Positions 37,049-48,700 of a stretch of 64,000 bases of DNA are shown in pieces; positions within the stretch are counted from its first letter, which is position 1; every line of letters begins with the position of its first letter. The stretch spans positions 92,100 through 156,099 of the forward strand of contig WELA01007304.1 of NCBI GenBank assembly GCA_009602735.1, read 5' to 3'. Source of the DNA: Mesotaenium endlicherianum. Lineage: Eukaryota; Streptophyta; Zygnematophyceae; Zygnematales; Mesotaeniaceae. Position numbers and translations under genes: made by a program. The notes below the pieces were generated by a model. The model was given only the letters and a program-made list of their open reading frames with translations, was not told where the DNA came from and made no database searches.

Positions 37049-40000
37049 GGCAGCCCGCAGCCCTTGCCATTAGCGCACGCGTCAAGCATAGTTGTGCAGT
37101 CATCAAAGTACTGTCCGCGCGCGCGTCGGGTGTAGTTGCGCAGTTGGCAGACCAAAGTCGTGGAATTTGCGTCTCTGCACACGTTGGGCGTAGTTGTGCA
37201 GCCAGCAGCCCGAAGTCGTGGAACTGCGGTCGGCGTGCCCGTCGGGCGTAGTTGTGCATCCGGCAGCCCAAAGTCGTGAAACTGCCATTGACGCGCGCGT
37301 TGGGTGTAGTTGTGCAGCCCACAGCTTGATGGCCAAAGTCGTGAAATTGCCGTCTATGCGTGCGTCGGGCGTTGTGCCCCGCCCACAGTTCCAAGTCCTA
37401 GAACCGCCGTTTGCCCGCTCATCGGGCGGTTGCGCAGCTGGCAGCCCAAAGTCGTGGAACTGCTGTCCGCACGCACATCGCGTGTAGTTGCGCAGCCCAC
37501 AACCCAAAGAAGTGGAATTGCCTTCGGGGCGCCCGCTGGGCGTATGTGCAGCCGGCAGCCCGAAGTCGTGGAACTGCTGCCGGCGCGCACGTCGGGTGTA
37601 GTTGTGCAGCCCACAGCCCGAAGTGGTGAAATTGCCTTCGGCGCGTGCGTCGCGTGTAGTTGCACAGCCCACAGCCCAAAGTTGTGGAACTGCCGTCCAC
37701 GTGCTTGTCGAGTGTAGTTGTGCAGCCGGCAGCCCGAAGTCGTGGAACTGCTGTTGACGTGCACGTTGGGTGCAGTTTTGCAGCCCACAGCTCGATGCCT
37801 GAAGTTGTGGAATTGCCGTCTACGCGTGCGTCGGGCGTAGTTGCCCAGCTCACAGTTCCAAGTCCTGGAACTGCTGTTTGCGCGCTCGTCAGGCGTGGTT
37901 GCGCAGCAGGCAGCCTGAAGTCGGGGAACTGCTGTCGGCGCGCGCGTCGGGTGTAGTTGCGCAGCCCACAGCCCGAAGTTGTGGACTTGCCGTCAACGAG
38001 CACGTCGAGTGTAGTTGTGGGACCCCCAACCCAAAGTCGTGGAATTGCCGTCCGTGCCTTCGTCGGGTGTACTTGCACAGCCCACAGCTCAAAGCCGTGG
38101 AATCGCCTTCGGCGCGCGCGTCCGGCGTAATGTGCAGCCGGCAGCCCCAAGTTGTGGAACTGCTGTCCTCTTGTGCGTCTCGCGTAGTAGCACAGCCGGC
38201 GGCCCTAAGTTGTCAAACTGCCATCGGCGCGCACGTCGGCGAAGTTGCCCAGCCGGCAGCCTGAAGTTGAGGAACTGCCATCGGCGCGCGCGTCGGGCGT
38301 AGTTGCTCAATAATCAGCCCGAAGTCGTGGAATTTTTTCGTCCGCGCGCGCTTTGGGCGCGGTTGTGTAGCCAGCAGCCTAAAGTTGTGAAATTGCCGTT
38401 CGCACGCGCGTCGGGCGTAGTTGTGCAGCTGGCAGCCCAAAGTTGTGGGACTGCCGTCCACGCGCGCCCGGGCAAAGTTGTGGAGCAGGCAGCCCGAGTC
38501 GTGGAATTGGCGTCTCCAACCGCTTCAGACGTAGTCGCGCAGCCGTCAGCCCAAAGTTGTGAAATGGCCGTCTGCGAGCTCCTCGGGTGTTGCTGCCGGC
38601 CCACAGCCGGAAGTCATGGAATTGCCTTCGGCATGCCCGTCGGGCGTAATGTGCAGCCTGCAGCTCAAAGTTGTGGAACTGCCGTCCGGGTGCTTGTTTG
38701 GCGTAGGTGCACAGCCGGCAGCCCAAAGTCAAGGAAGTGCCGTCCGCGCGCGCATCGGTTGAAGTTGCGCAGCTGGCAGCCCGAAGTCGCGGAATTGGCG
38801 TCTCCTTGCGCATCGGGCGTAGTTGCGCAGCCGGCAGCCCAAAGTCGTGGAATTGCCGTCTACGCTCGCGTCGAGCGTGGTAGTGCAGTCGGCAGCCCAA
38901 AGTTGTGGAACTGCCGCCGGCGCGCACGTTGGGTGTAGATGCGTAATCAACATTTCAAAGTTGTGGAATCGCCTTCGGCGCGCGCGTCGGGCGTAATGAG
39001 CAGCCGGCAATCCCAAAGTCGTGGAACTGCCGCCGGCGCGTATGTTGGGTGTAGTTGCGCAGCTGGCAGCCCAAAGTCGTGGAACTGCCGTCGGAACGTG
39101 CATCTGGCGTAGGTGTGCAGCAGGCAGCCCAAAGTTGTAGAGCTGCCGTCCACACATGCGTTGGGAGTAGTTGCCCAGCCGGCAGCCCGAAGTCAAGGAA
39201 CTGCCGTCCGCACGCGCATCTGGTGAAGTTGCACAGTCGGCAGCCTGAAGTCGTGGAATGGGCATCTCCATGCATGTCGGGCGTAAATGCGCAGCCGGCA
39301 GCCCGAAGTCGTGGAACTCCCGTCAGAACGTGCGTCGGGCGTAGTTGTGCAGCAGGCAGCCCGAAGTTGTGGAATTGCCGTCTATGCTTGCCTTGGGTGT
39401 AGTTGTGCAGCCGGCAGCCCAAATTTGTGGAACCGCCGTCCGTGCGTGCGTCGGGTGTAGTTGCGCAGCCCACAGCCCTAAGTCGTGGAATCGCCTTCGG
39501 CGCGCGCGTTGGGCGTAATGAGCAGCCGGCAGCCCAAAGTCGTGGAAGTGCCGTCCCTTCACACGTTGGAGGTAGTTGCCCAGGTGGCAGCCCGAAGTCA
39601 AGAAACTGCCGTTTACGCAAGCATCCGGTGTAGTTGCGCAGCCCACAGTTCGAAGTTGTGGAATTGTTGTCAGGGTGCACGTTGGGCGTAGTTGTGCAGC
39701 GGGCAGCCCGAAGTCGTGGAACTGCCTTCAGAACACGCGTCGGGCGTAATTGGGCAGCAGGCAGCTCAATGTCGTGGAACTGCCGTCCGCACGTGCGTAG
39801 TTGCACAGCCCGCAGCCGGAGGTCGTGGTATTGCCATCGGCGTGCGCATCGGGCGTATTTGTGCAGCTGGCAGCTCAAAGTCGTGGAATTGCATTCTGCG
39901 CGCACGTGGGGTGTAGTTGCGCAGCCCACAGCCAGAAGTTGTGGAATCGCCCCCGGCGCGTGCGTCGGGCGTAATGTGCAGCCGGCAGCCCGAAGTGGTG

Positions 40001-43000
40001 GAACTGCTGTCCGCGCGCCTATTGGGCGTATTTGCGCAGCCGGCAGCTCGAAGTCATCAAACTGCCGTCCGAGTGCGCGTCGGGTAAGGTTGAGCAGCCA
40101 GCAGCCCGAAGTTGTAAAATTGGTGTCTCCGCTTGCGTGGGGCGGAGTTGGGCAGCCGGCAGCCCGAAGTCGTGAAATTGCCATCTGCGTGCTTGTCGGG
40201 TGTTGCTGCCTGTCCACAGCCTCAAGTTGTAGAATCGCCCATCGGGTGTAATGTGCAGCCGGCAGCCCAAAGTTGTGGAACTGCATTCCGCGTTCTTGTT
40301 GAGCGTACTTGCACAGCTGGCAGCCTGAACTCAAGGAACTGCCGTCTGCACACGCGTTGGGTGAAGTTGCGCTGCCGGCAGCCCGAGTCCTGGAATTGGC
40401 GTCTCCGTGCGCGTCGGGCGAAGTTGAGCAGCCGGCAGCCCGAAGTTGCGGAACTGCCGTCGGAACACGCGTCGGGCGTAATTGTGTAGCAGGCAGCTCG
40501 AAGTCGTGGAATTGCCGTCTACACTTGCGTCGGGCGTAGTTGTGCAGCCGGCAGCCCGAAGTCGTGGAACTGCCGTCGGCGCGTGCGTTGGGTGTAGTTG
40601 CGCAGCCCACAGCCCTAAGTCGTGGAATCGCCTTCGGCGCGCACGTCGGGCGTAGTAGTGCAGCCGGCAGCCCAAAGACGTGGAATTGGCATTCCGCTCG
40701 CGTTGGGCGTAGTTTTGCAGCCGGCAGCCCAAAGTTGTGAAATTTCCGTCCGAGCGCTTGTCGGGCATAGTTGCGCAGCCGGCAGCTTGAAGTTGTGGTA
40801 CTGCCATCTGCGCGCGCGTTGGGTGAAGTTGCGCAGCCGGCAGCCCGAAGTCGTGAAATTGCCCAAGTCGTGGAATCGCCTTCAGCGCGCACGTCGGGCG
40901 TAATGAGCAGCCGGCAGCCCAAAGTCGTGGAAGTGCCGTCCCTTCACACGTTGGAGGTAGTTGCCCAGGTGGCAGCCCGAAGTCAAGGAACTGCCGTCGT
41001 CGCACGCATCCGGTGTAGTTGCGCAGCCCACAGCTCGAAGTTGTGGAATTGTTGTCAGGGCGCTCGTCGGGCATAGTTGTGCAGCAGGCAGCCCGAAGTT
41101 GTGGAACTGCCGTCCACACGTGCGTCAGGCGTAGTTGCGCAGCCCGCAACCGGAGGTCGTGGTATTGCCATCGGCGTGCGCGTCGGGCGTATTTGTGAAG
41201 CTGGCAGCCAAAAGTCATGGAACTGCATTCCGCGTGCACGTGGGGTGTAGTTGCGCAGCCCACAGCCCAAAGTCGTGGAATCGCCCCCGGCGCGCGCGTC
41301 GGGCGTAATGTGCTGCCGGCAGCCCGAAGGCGTGGAACTGCCGTTTGCGCGCTTGTCGGGCGTAGTTGTGCAGCCCGCAGCCCGAAGTCGTGGAATTGGC
41401 GTCTTCGCTCGCGTTGGGCGTAGTTTTGCAGCCGGCAGCCCAAAGTCGTGAAATTTCTGTCCGAGCGCTTATTGGGCATAGTTACGCAGCTGGCAGCTTG
41501 AAGTTGTGGAACTGCCATCTACGCGCGCGTTGGGTGAAGTTGCGCAGCCGGCAGCCCGAAGTCGTGAAATTGCCCTCTGCGCGCTCGTGAGGTGTTGCTG
41601 CCGGCCCACAGCCTGAAGTCGTGGAATCGCCCCCGGCGAGCGCGTCAGGCGTAATGTGCAGCCGGCAGCCCGAAGTTGTGGAACTGCCGTCCGCGCGCTT
41701 GTCAGGCGTAGTTGCGCAGCCGGCAGCCCAAAGTCGTGGAATTGGCGTCTCCGCCGCGTTGGGCGTAGTTGTGCAGCTGGCAGCCCGAAGTCGTGAAATT
41801 GCCATTTGCGCAGCTGGCAGCCCGAAGTCGTGGAATTGGCGTCTCCGCTCTCGTTGGGCGTAGTTGTGCAGCTGGCAGCCCGAAGTTGTGGAACTGCTGT
41901 CGACACACACGTCGGGTGAAGTTGTGCAGCCCTCAACCTGAACTTGTAGAATTGCCGTCTGCGCGCTCGTCGGGCGTAGTTGCCCAGTCGGCAGCTTGAA
42001 GTCGTGAAACTGCTGTCAACGAGCACGTCGGGTGTAGTTGTGCAGCCCACAACCCGAAGTCGTGGAAATGCGGTCTGCGCGCTTGTCGGGCGTAGTTGCG
42101 CAACCGGCAGCCTGAAGTCAAGGAACTGCTGTCCGCGCGCGCGTTGGGTGAAGTTGCGCAGCCGGCAGCCCAAAGTTGTGGAATTGGCGTCTCCCTGCGT
42201 GTCGGGCGTAGTTGAGCAGCCGGCAGCCCGAAGTCGCAGAACTGCCGTTGGAACATGCGTCGGGCGTAATTGTGCAGCAGGCAGCCTGAAGTCATGGAAC
42301 TGCTGCTAGCGCGCGCGTCGGGTGTAGTTGCGTAGCCTACAGCCAAAAGTCGTGTAATTTGCCTTCAGCGTGCGCGCCGGGCGTAATGTGCAGCCGGTAG
42401 CCCAAAGTTTGTGGATCTGCCGTCCTCTCGCTTGTCGGGCGTAGTTGCGCAGCCGGCAGTCCAAAGTCAAGGAAATGCCGTCCGCATGCGCGTTGTTAGA
42501 AGTTGCACAGCTAGCAGCCCGAAGTCGTGGAACTTCCGTCAGCAAGCACGTTGGGCATAGTTGGGCAGCTGGCAGCCCAAAGTCATGGAACTGCCGTCCG
42601 CGCGCCCGTCGGGTGTAGTTGCGCAGCCGGCAGCCCGAAGTCAAGGAAATGCCGTCCGAGCGCGCGTCGGGTGAAGTTGTGCAGCCGGCAGCCCAAAGTC
42701 GTGGAGTCTCCGCTCGCGACGGGTGTAGTTGTGCAGCTGGCAGCCCAAATACATGGAACCGCCTTCGGCGCGCATGTCGGGCGTAATGTGCAAAAGGCAG
42801 CGAGAAGTCATGTAACTGCCATCCACGTGCTTGTCGAGTGTAGTTGCGCAGCCTGCAGCCAAAAGTTTTGGAACTGCCGTCGACGCGCACATTGGGTGTA
42901 GTTGTGCAGCGCCCAACCCAAAGTTGTGGAATGCTGTCGGCGCGCTCGTAGGGCAGCCCACAATCCAGGCAGTGCCGTCCACGCGTGCGTCAGGCGTAGT

Positions 43001-44328
43001 GGCCCAGCCGGCATCTTGAAGTCGTGAAACTGCTGTCGCCGCACGCGTTGGGTGTAGTTGCGCAGCCCACAGCCCGAAGTTGGGGAATCGCCTTTGGCGC
43101 GCGCGGCAGGCGTAATGTGCAGCCGGCAGCCCGAAGTCGTGGAATTGGCGTTTCCGCTCAAGTCGGGCGTAGTTGTGCAGCGGGCAGCCCAAAGTTGTGG
43201 AAATGCGGGCGACGCACACGTCGGGTGTAGTTGTGCAGCCCCCAACCCGAACTCGTGGAATTGCCGTCCCCGCGCCCGTCGGGCGTAGTTGTGGAGCCGG
43301 CAGCCCAAACACGTGGAACTTCCATTGACGCGCAGGTAGTTGTAGTTGTGCAGCCCTCAGCTCGATATGAAGTTGTGGACCTGGCATCTCCGTGGACGTT
43401 GGGCGTTGTTGTGCAGCCGGCAGCCCGAGACGTGGAATTGCGGTTGGCGCCCGTATCGGGTGTAGTTGCGCAGCCCACAGCCCGTTGTCGTGGAATTGCC
43501 TTCGGCGCGCGCGTTGGGCGTAATGTGCAGCAGGCACCCTGAAGTCGTGGAACTGCAGTCCGCGCGCTTCTGCACAGCCGGCAGCCCAAAGTCGTGGAAG
43601 TGCCGTCCCTGCACACGTTGGAGGTAGTTGCCCAGCTGGCAGCCGGAAGTCAAGGGTCTAGCTAGCAGCCCAAAGTTGTGAAATTGCCGTCCGCGCACTT
43701 GTCGGGCATAGTTGCGCTGCCGGCAGCCCAAAGTCAAGGAACTGCCATCCACGCGCGTGTCGGGTGAAGTTGCGCAGCAGGCAGCCCAAAGTTGTGGAAT
43801 TGCCGTCTACACTCGCGTCGGGCGTAGTTGTGCAGCCGGCAGCCCGTAGTCGTGGAACTGCCGCCGGCGCGCGTGTCGGGTGTAGTTGCGTAGCCTACAG
43901 CCCAAAGTCGTGAAATTGCACGCGCCGGGCGTAATGTGCAGCCGGCAGCCCAAAGTCGTGGACCTGCCGCCCGCTTGCTTGTCGGCCGTAGTCGCGCAGC
44001 CGGCAGCCCAAAGTCAAGGAACTGCCGTCCTCGAGCGCGTCGGGTGACGTTGCGCAGCCGGCAGCCGAAGTTGTGGAATTGGCGTGTCCACGTGCGTTGG
44101 GTGTAGTTGCGCAGCCCACAGCCCAAAGCGGGGGAATCGCCTTTGGCGCACGCGTCGGGCGTAATGTGCAATCGGCAGCCAAAGTTGTGGAACTGCCGTC
44201 CGCGCGCTTGTCGGGCGTAGTTGCCCAGCCTGCAGCCCAAAGTCAAGGAACTGCCATCGGAGCGCATGTCGGGTGAAGTTGCGCAGCCAGCAGTGCAAAG
44301 TTGTGCAATTGGCGTCTCCGCTCTCGTC
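37042..44328 (-). repeat. 58-bp satellite array, inverted segment, first part
   Basis: The same unit as the forward arm but reverse-complemented (GTAGTTGCGCAGCCGGCAGC...GTGGAACTGCCGTC). It contains the same variant classes, including the GCCGAAGG and GGAGACGCCAATTCC types. Minus-strand open frames such as 38,955-40,922 (655 codons) are by-products of the stop-free unit. Confidence 0.95.
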
Positions 44329-44411
44329 GGGCTGGTGGATGCCTGGGCCATTAAGTGCCCCCCGAAGGGCAAAATCGAGATGTATGACCAACCATATGGC
44401 AGTCCAGCAGC

Positions 44412-45333
44412 TCAAGTCACTCCTAAACATCCTCGGAGCGCGGGGGTTAGCCTTGAAACCATATACGGGCTGGCCCGTGGTTTGCGGCTACTCAAGTCAA
44501 CCTCCCTCTCCTCCTCTTTGTCCTTCTTACTCTTAGCCACTTGGTTTTGGACCTGATTCTCCCAATCCTTGCTCTCATTCTTAGTTTGCATAGACTTGAC
44601 TACCTCATCAATCACGGGCCAGCTATGCGAATCCGCGGAGATGTTTTGCTTCTGCCAAAAAGTTATCAAGGACAAACCTTCAGTAAGCGCGCTTTGGGCC
44701 GCTTGTATGTCTTCCTTGTCCAACGCATCTTGAGCGTTGTGGCACAGCTCCGCGAGGTCGTTTATTACCTTCATTTGGGCGCAGTTGCCCTCGGACAGCT
44801 TGCCCACACCTGCAATGTCGCTCTTTCTCTTAAGCCTCTTGAGCTGCTGCAGGATGTCTGCCCCTGCCCCCTCGCCCTCATAAGCTCGCGCTACCTTGTG
44901 TTGCGCTAGTTTGCTCACAGCTTCCTGTAATTTAGCCATTTGGAGTTGAGCAGATTGCTGCGCAGCTTTGAGCTCAACCGCTTCAGACTTGCTGTGCTCG
45001 GCCTGCTCATTCTCGTAATTCTGCATGTAACCTAGCAAGCTCGACAGCAATTAGTTGGCTCGCTACGCTCGCCCTACCGATTGCGTTATTCTCCTCGCCG
45101 TTGACTTGCTCGCCATCATTTCTTAAGCTGCTTAGTTGGCTCGCTACGCTTGCCCTACCGGTTGCGTTATTCTCCTTGCCATTGACTTGCTCGCCATCAT
45201 TTCGTAAGCCGCTTGGGCCTACCTGGCTCCCCTCTCCTCTTCCTGTCATTGTTCGCAAATGAGCGAACATGTCTGCGTCTCTATCAGTTGCGGATCTATG
45301 GTATTCTATCAAGCGATTCTGTATGCCCAACAT
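44412..45333 (-). pseudogene. ORF1/Gag-like coiled-coil protein fragment inserted in the array
   Basis: An interruption of about 1.45 kb (44,329-45,777) holds two overlapping minus-strand open frames. The upstream one (45,333-45,007) begins LGIQNRLIEYHRSATDRDAD and contains a 27-residue repeat. The downstream one (45,050-44,412) has a coiled coil (KAAQQSAQLQMAKLQEAV), LKRLKRKSDIAG, and a region AQDALDKEDIQAAQSALTEG, then WPVIDEV and a Lys/Glu tail. They are one frameshift apart and probably one original protein. The pattern resembles the first ORF of DIRS-like or other retroelements in algae and fungi, but this is weak similarity from memory. A host gene fragment is also possible. Confidence 0.45.
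45051..45212. repeat. 81-bp tandem duplication
   Basis: TTAGTTGGCTCGCTACGC starts at 45,051 and, with few changes downstream, at 45,132. At 81 bp it keeps the frame, so the encoded protein repeats 27 residues (NDGEQVNG, GRASVASQL). Confidence 0.85.
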
Positions 45334-45777
45334 AGATTGTGTTACTATGTCACGACAAGCAAAAATCTACGAGCCTATGTGTAGCAGCTACCTTCCTGCT
45401 GCAATGAGGCAAAAGAGAAGCCTTATGAGGGTGTCTTTTGTCGATGAAAACGCAAACACGTGTGAAATCGATGAAATTTGAACACTTGTCAAACCTCGGT
45501 TTGCAACATTTTATGTCGCAAACCTTTAATTGAGGGTGCCAATGCATGGGAGGAAGCGAGAAAGGAAGGGCAAATTGAATGTATGATGTATTTCAAGAAT
45601 GAGGAGAATTGTACAATGGTCTTGGACAACTTTTTGTAGTCATGGTCGTCTACTGTAAATTATTATATAGTCGTTGCTGGAGTATGCTCAACTTATCGTA
45701 GGTGCATTTTGCTCCACTCATTTTGAGAGAATGTCACTCTAATTGTCGTTGACAACGTAGTTTATCTCGCTCGCAGA

Positions 45778-48700
45778 TGGCAGCCCAACGGTAGCGTGCT
45801 GCCGGCTGCGCAGCCGTGTGCGCTACTGTCCCGCAGCTCGCAGTTGACGGGCTGCCGTCCGCGCGCGCGCCGGGCGTAGTTGAGCAGCCGGCAGCCCGAA
45901 GTCATGGAACTGCCGTCCTCGCGCGTGTCGGGCGTAGTCGGCCAGCCGGCAGCCAGAAGTCGTTGAACTGCCGTCCACGCGCGCGTCGTGCGCTGTTGAG
46001 CAGTCAGCAGCCCGAAATTATCGAATTGCCAACCGAGCACGAGTCGGGCGCTGATGCGCAGCCGGCAGCCCGAGTCGTCATATTGCCGCCGCGTGCACGT
46101 CGGGCGGGATTGCACAGCCGGCAGCCCAAAGTCGTCCATCTGCCATCTGCGCACACGTTGGGCGCTGTTGCACAGCCAGCAGCCCAAAGTCGTGGGACTG
46201 CTGTCCGCGCGCGCGTCGGGCGCTGTTGCGCAGCTGGCAACCCGAAGTCATGGAACCGCCATCCGCGAGCTCGTCGGGCGCTGTTGCGCAGCTGACAGGC
46301 CAAATTCGTGGAACTGCCGTCCGCGTGCGCGTCAGGCGCTGTTACGCAACCGACAGCCGGTAGTCTTTGAACGGCCGTCCACGCGCACGACAGGTGCTGT
46401 TGCACAACAGGCAGCCCAAATTGTCAAACAGCCGTCCGCGCGCGCGTCGGCTGCTCTTGCGCAGCCGGCAGCCCAAAGTTGTCAAAATGCTGTCCGCACG
46501 CTCGGCGGGCGCACTTGCGCACCGGCAGCTTGACGTCGTCAACCGCGCGCGAGTGGCACGTAGTTGCGCAGCCAGCAGCTCAAAAGTTGTCGAAATGCCG
46601 TCCCCTCGCGCGTCGGGCGTGGTTGTGTAGCCGGCAGCCCAAAGTTGTCACTGCCGTCCGCGCGCGCATCGGGCATAGTTGCCCAGCTGGTAGCCCAAAG
46701 TCATCGAACTGCCGTCCGTTTGCGGGTCGGGCGCTGTTGCACAGCCGGCAGCCCGAAGTCATCAAACTGCTGTCCGCGCACGCGTCAGGCGCTGTTATGC
46801 AGTCGGCAGGCATCCCAAAGTCCTGGATCTGCCATCCGCGCATGCATCGGGCGCTGTTTGGCAGCCGGCAACCTGAAGTCGTGGAATTGCCATCCGCGCG
46901 CGCGTCGGGCTCTGTTGCGCAGCTGGCAGCCCGAAGTCGTGGAACTGCCGTTGGCGCGCGCGTTGGGCATTGTTGTGCAGCCGGCAGCCCGAAGTCCTAG
47001 AACTGTCGTCTGCGCGCTTGTCGGGCGTAATTGCGCAGCTGGCAGCCTGAAGTCGTGGAACTGCCATCCGCACGCGCGTCGGGCGTAGTTGTCCAGCCGG
47101 CAGCCCAAAGTTGTGGAACTTCCGTTGACGCGCGCGTCGGGTGTAATTGTGCAGCCCACAGCCCAAAGTCCTGGAACTGCCGTTTGCGCGCTTGTCAGGT
47201 GTAGTTGCGCAGCTGGCAGCCCAAAGTCGTAGAACGGCCGTCGGCACACGCATTGGGCGTAGTTGTGCAGCCGGCAGCCCGAAGTCAGGAATTGCCGTTC
47301 GCGCGCTTGTCGGGCGTGGTTGCGCAGCCCACAGCCCGAAGTCGTGGATCTGCCGTCGGCGCGCGCGTCGGGCGTAGGTGCCCAGCCGGCAGTCCAAAGT
47401 TGTGGAACTGCCGTCGACGCGCGCGTCGGGTGTAGTTGTGCAGCCCACAACCCGAAGTTGTAGAATCGCCTTTGGCGCACGCGTCGTGCGTCGTTGAGCA
47501 GTCGGCAGCCCAAAATCCTCAAACTGCCGTTGGGGCGCTCGTCTGGCGTAGTTGCGCAGCCGGCAGCCCAAAGTCGTGGAACTGCCGTTGGTGCGGGCGT
47601 CCGGCGCTGTTGCGCAGCCAGCAGCCCAAAGTCGTGGAACTGCCGTCGGCGCGCGCGTCGGACGTAGTTGCGCAGCCGGCAGCCCGAAGTCGTGGAACGG
47701 CCGTCCGCGCGCTTGTCGGGCGTAGTTGCGCAGCTGGCAGACCCAAGTCGTGGAACTGCCGTCCATGCAGGCGACAAGCATAGTTGCACAGCCGGCAGTC
47801 CTGAGACCTGGAACTGCTGTCCGTGAAGGCAACAAGCGTAGTTGCGCAGCCGGCAGCCCCCAAGGTTGTGGAATTGCCATTGGCGCGCGCGTCGGGCATA
47901 GTTGTGCAGCCAGCAGCTGGAACTCGTGGAACTGCCGTCCGCACGCTCGTCGGGTGTAGATGCCCAGCCGGCAGCCCGATGTCGTGGAACTGCCGCGTGG
48001 GGCGTGGTTGCACAGCTGGCAGACCCAAGTCGTGGAACTGCCGTCCATGCAGGCGACAATGCGTAGGTGCACAGCCGGCAGCTTGAAGTCGTGGAACTGC
48101 CGTCGGCGTGCTCGTTGGTCGTGGTTGCGCAGCAGGCAGCCCGAAGTCGTGGAACGGCCGTCCGCGACCATGTCAGGCTCTGTTGTGCAGCGGGTAGCCC
48201 GAAGTCGTGGAATTGCCGTCGGCGCGCATCGGGCGTAGTTGCGCAGCCTGCAGCACAAAGTTGCTGAACTGTTGTCCCCGCGCGCGCGTGGCTTGGAGGG
48301 GCACAGCCGGCAGCCCTAAGTAATTTAGCTGCTGCTCGTGCGTGCGTCGGGCGCTGTTGCGCAGCTGGCAACCGGAAGTTGTGGAACTGCCTTCCATGTA
48401 TGCGTCGATTATTGTTGCGCAGCCGGCAGCCAAGGAGTAGTCTATTTGCTAAATGCGCACGCGTCCGGCACTGTTGCGCAGCCGGCAGAAGTTGAACGGC
48501 CGTGAGCGCGCGCGTCGGGCGTAGTTGTGAGCCGGCAGCCCAAACTTGTCATACTGTTGTCCTCCTGTGCATCTCGCGTAGTTGCACAGCCAGCAGCCCA
48601 AAGTTGTCAAACTGCCGTCAGCGCGCACATTGGCATGATTGCCCAGCCGGCAGCCTGAAGTTGTGGAACTGCCATCGGCGCGCACGTCGGGCGTAGTTGC

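Noticed and set aside
38955-40922. A 655-codon minus-strand open frame, and others of about 400-530 codons in the array, as genes
   Set aside because: They are the 58-bp satellite read in rotating frames. The encoded period is exactly three DNA units, and the frames start and stop wherever units mutate.
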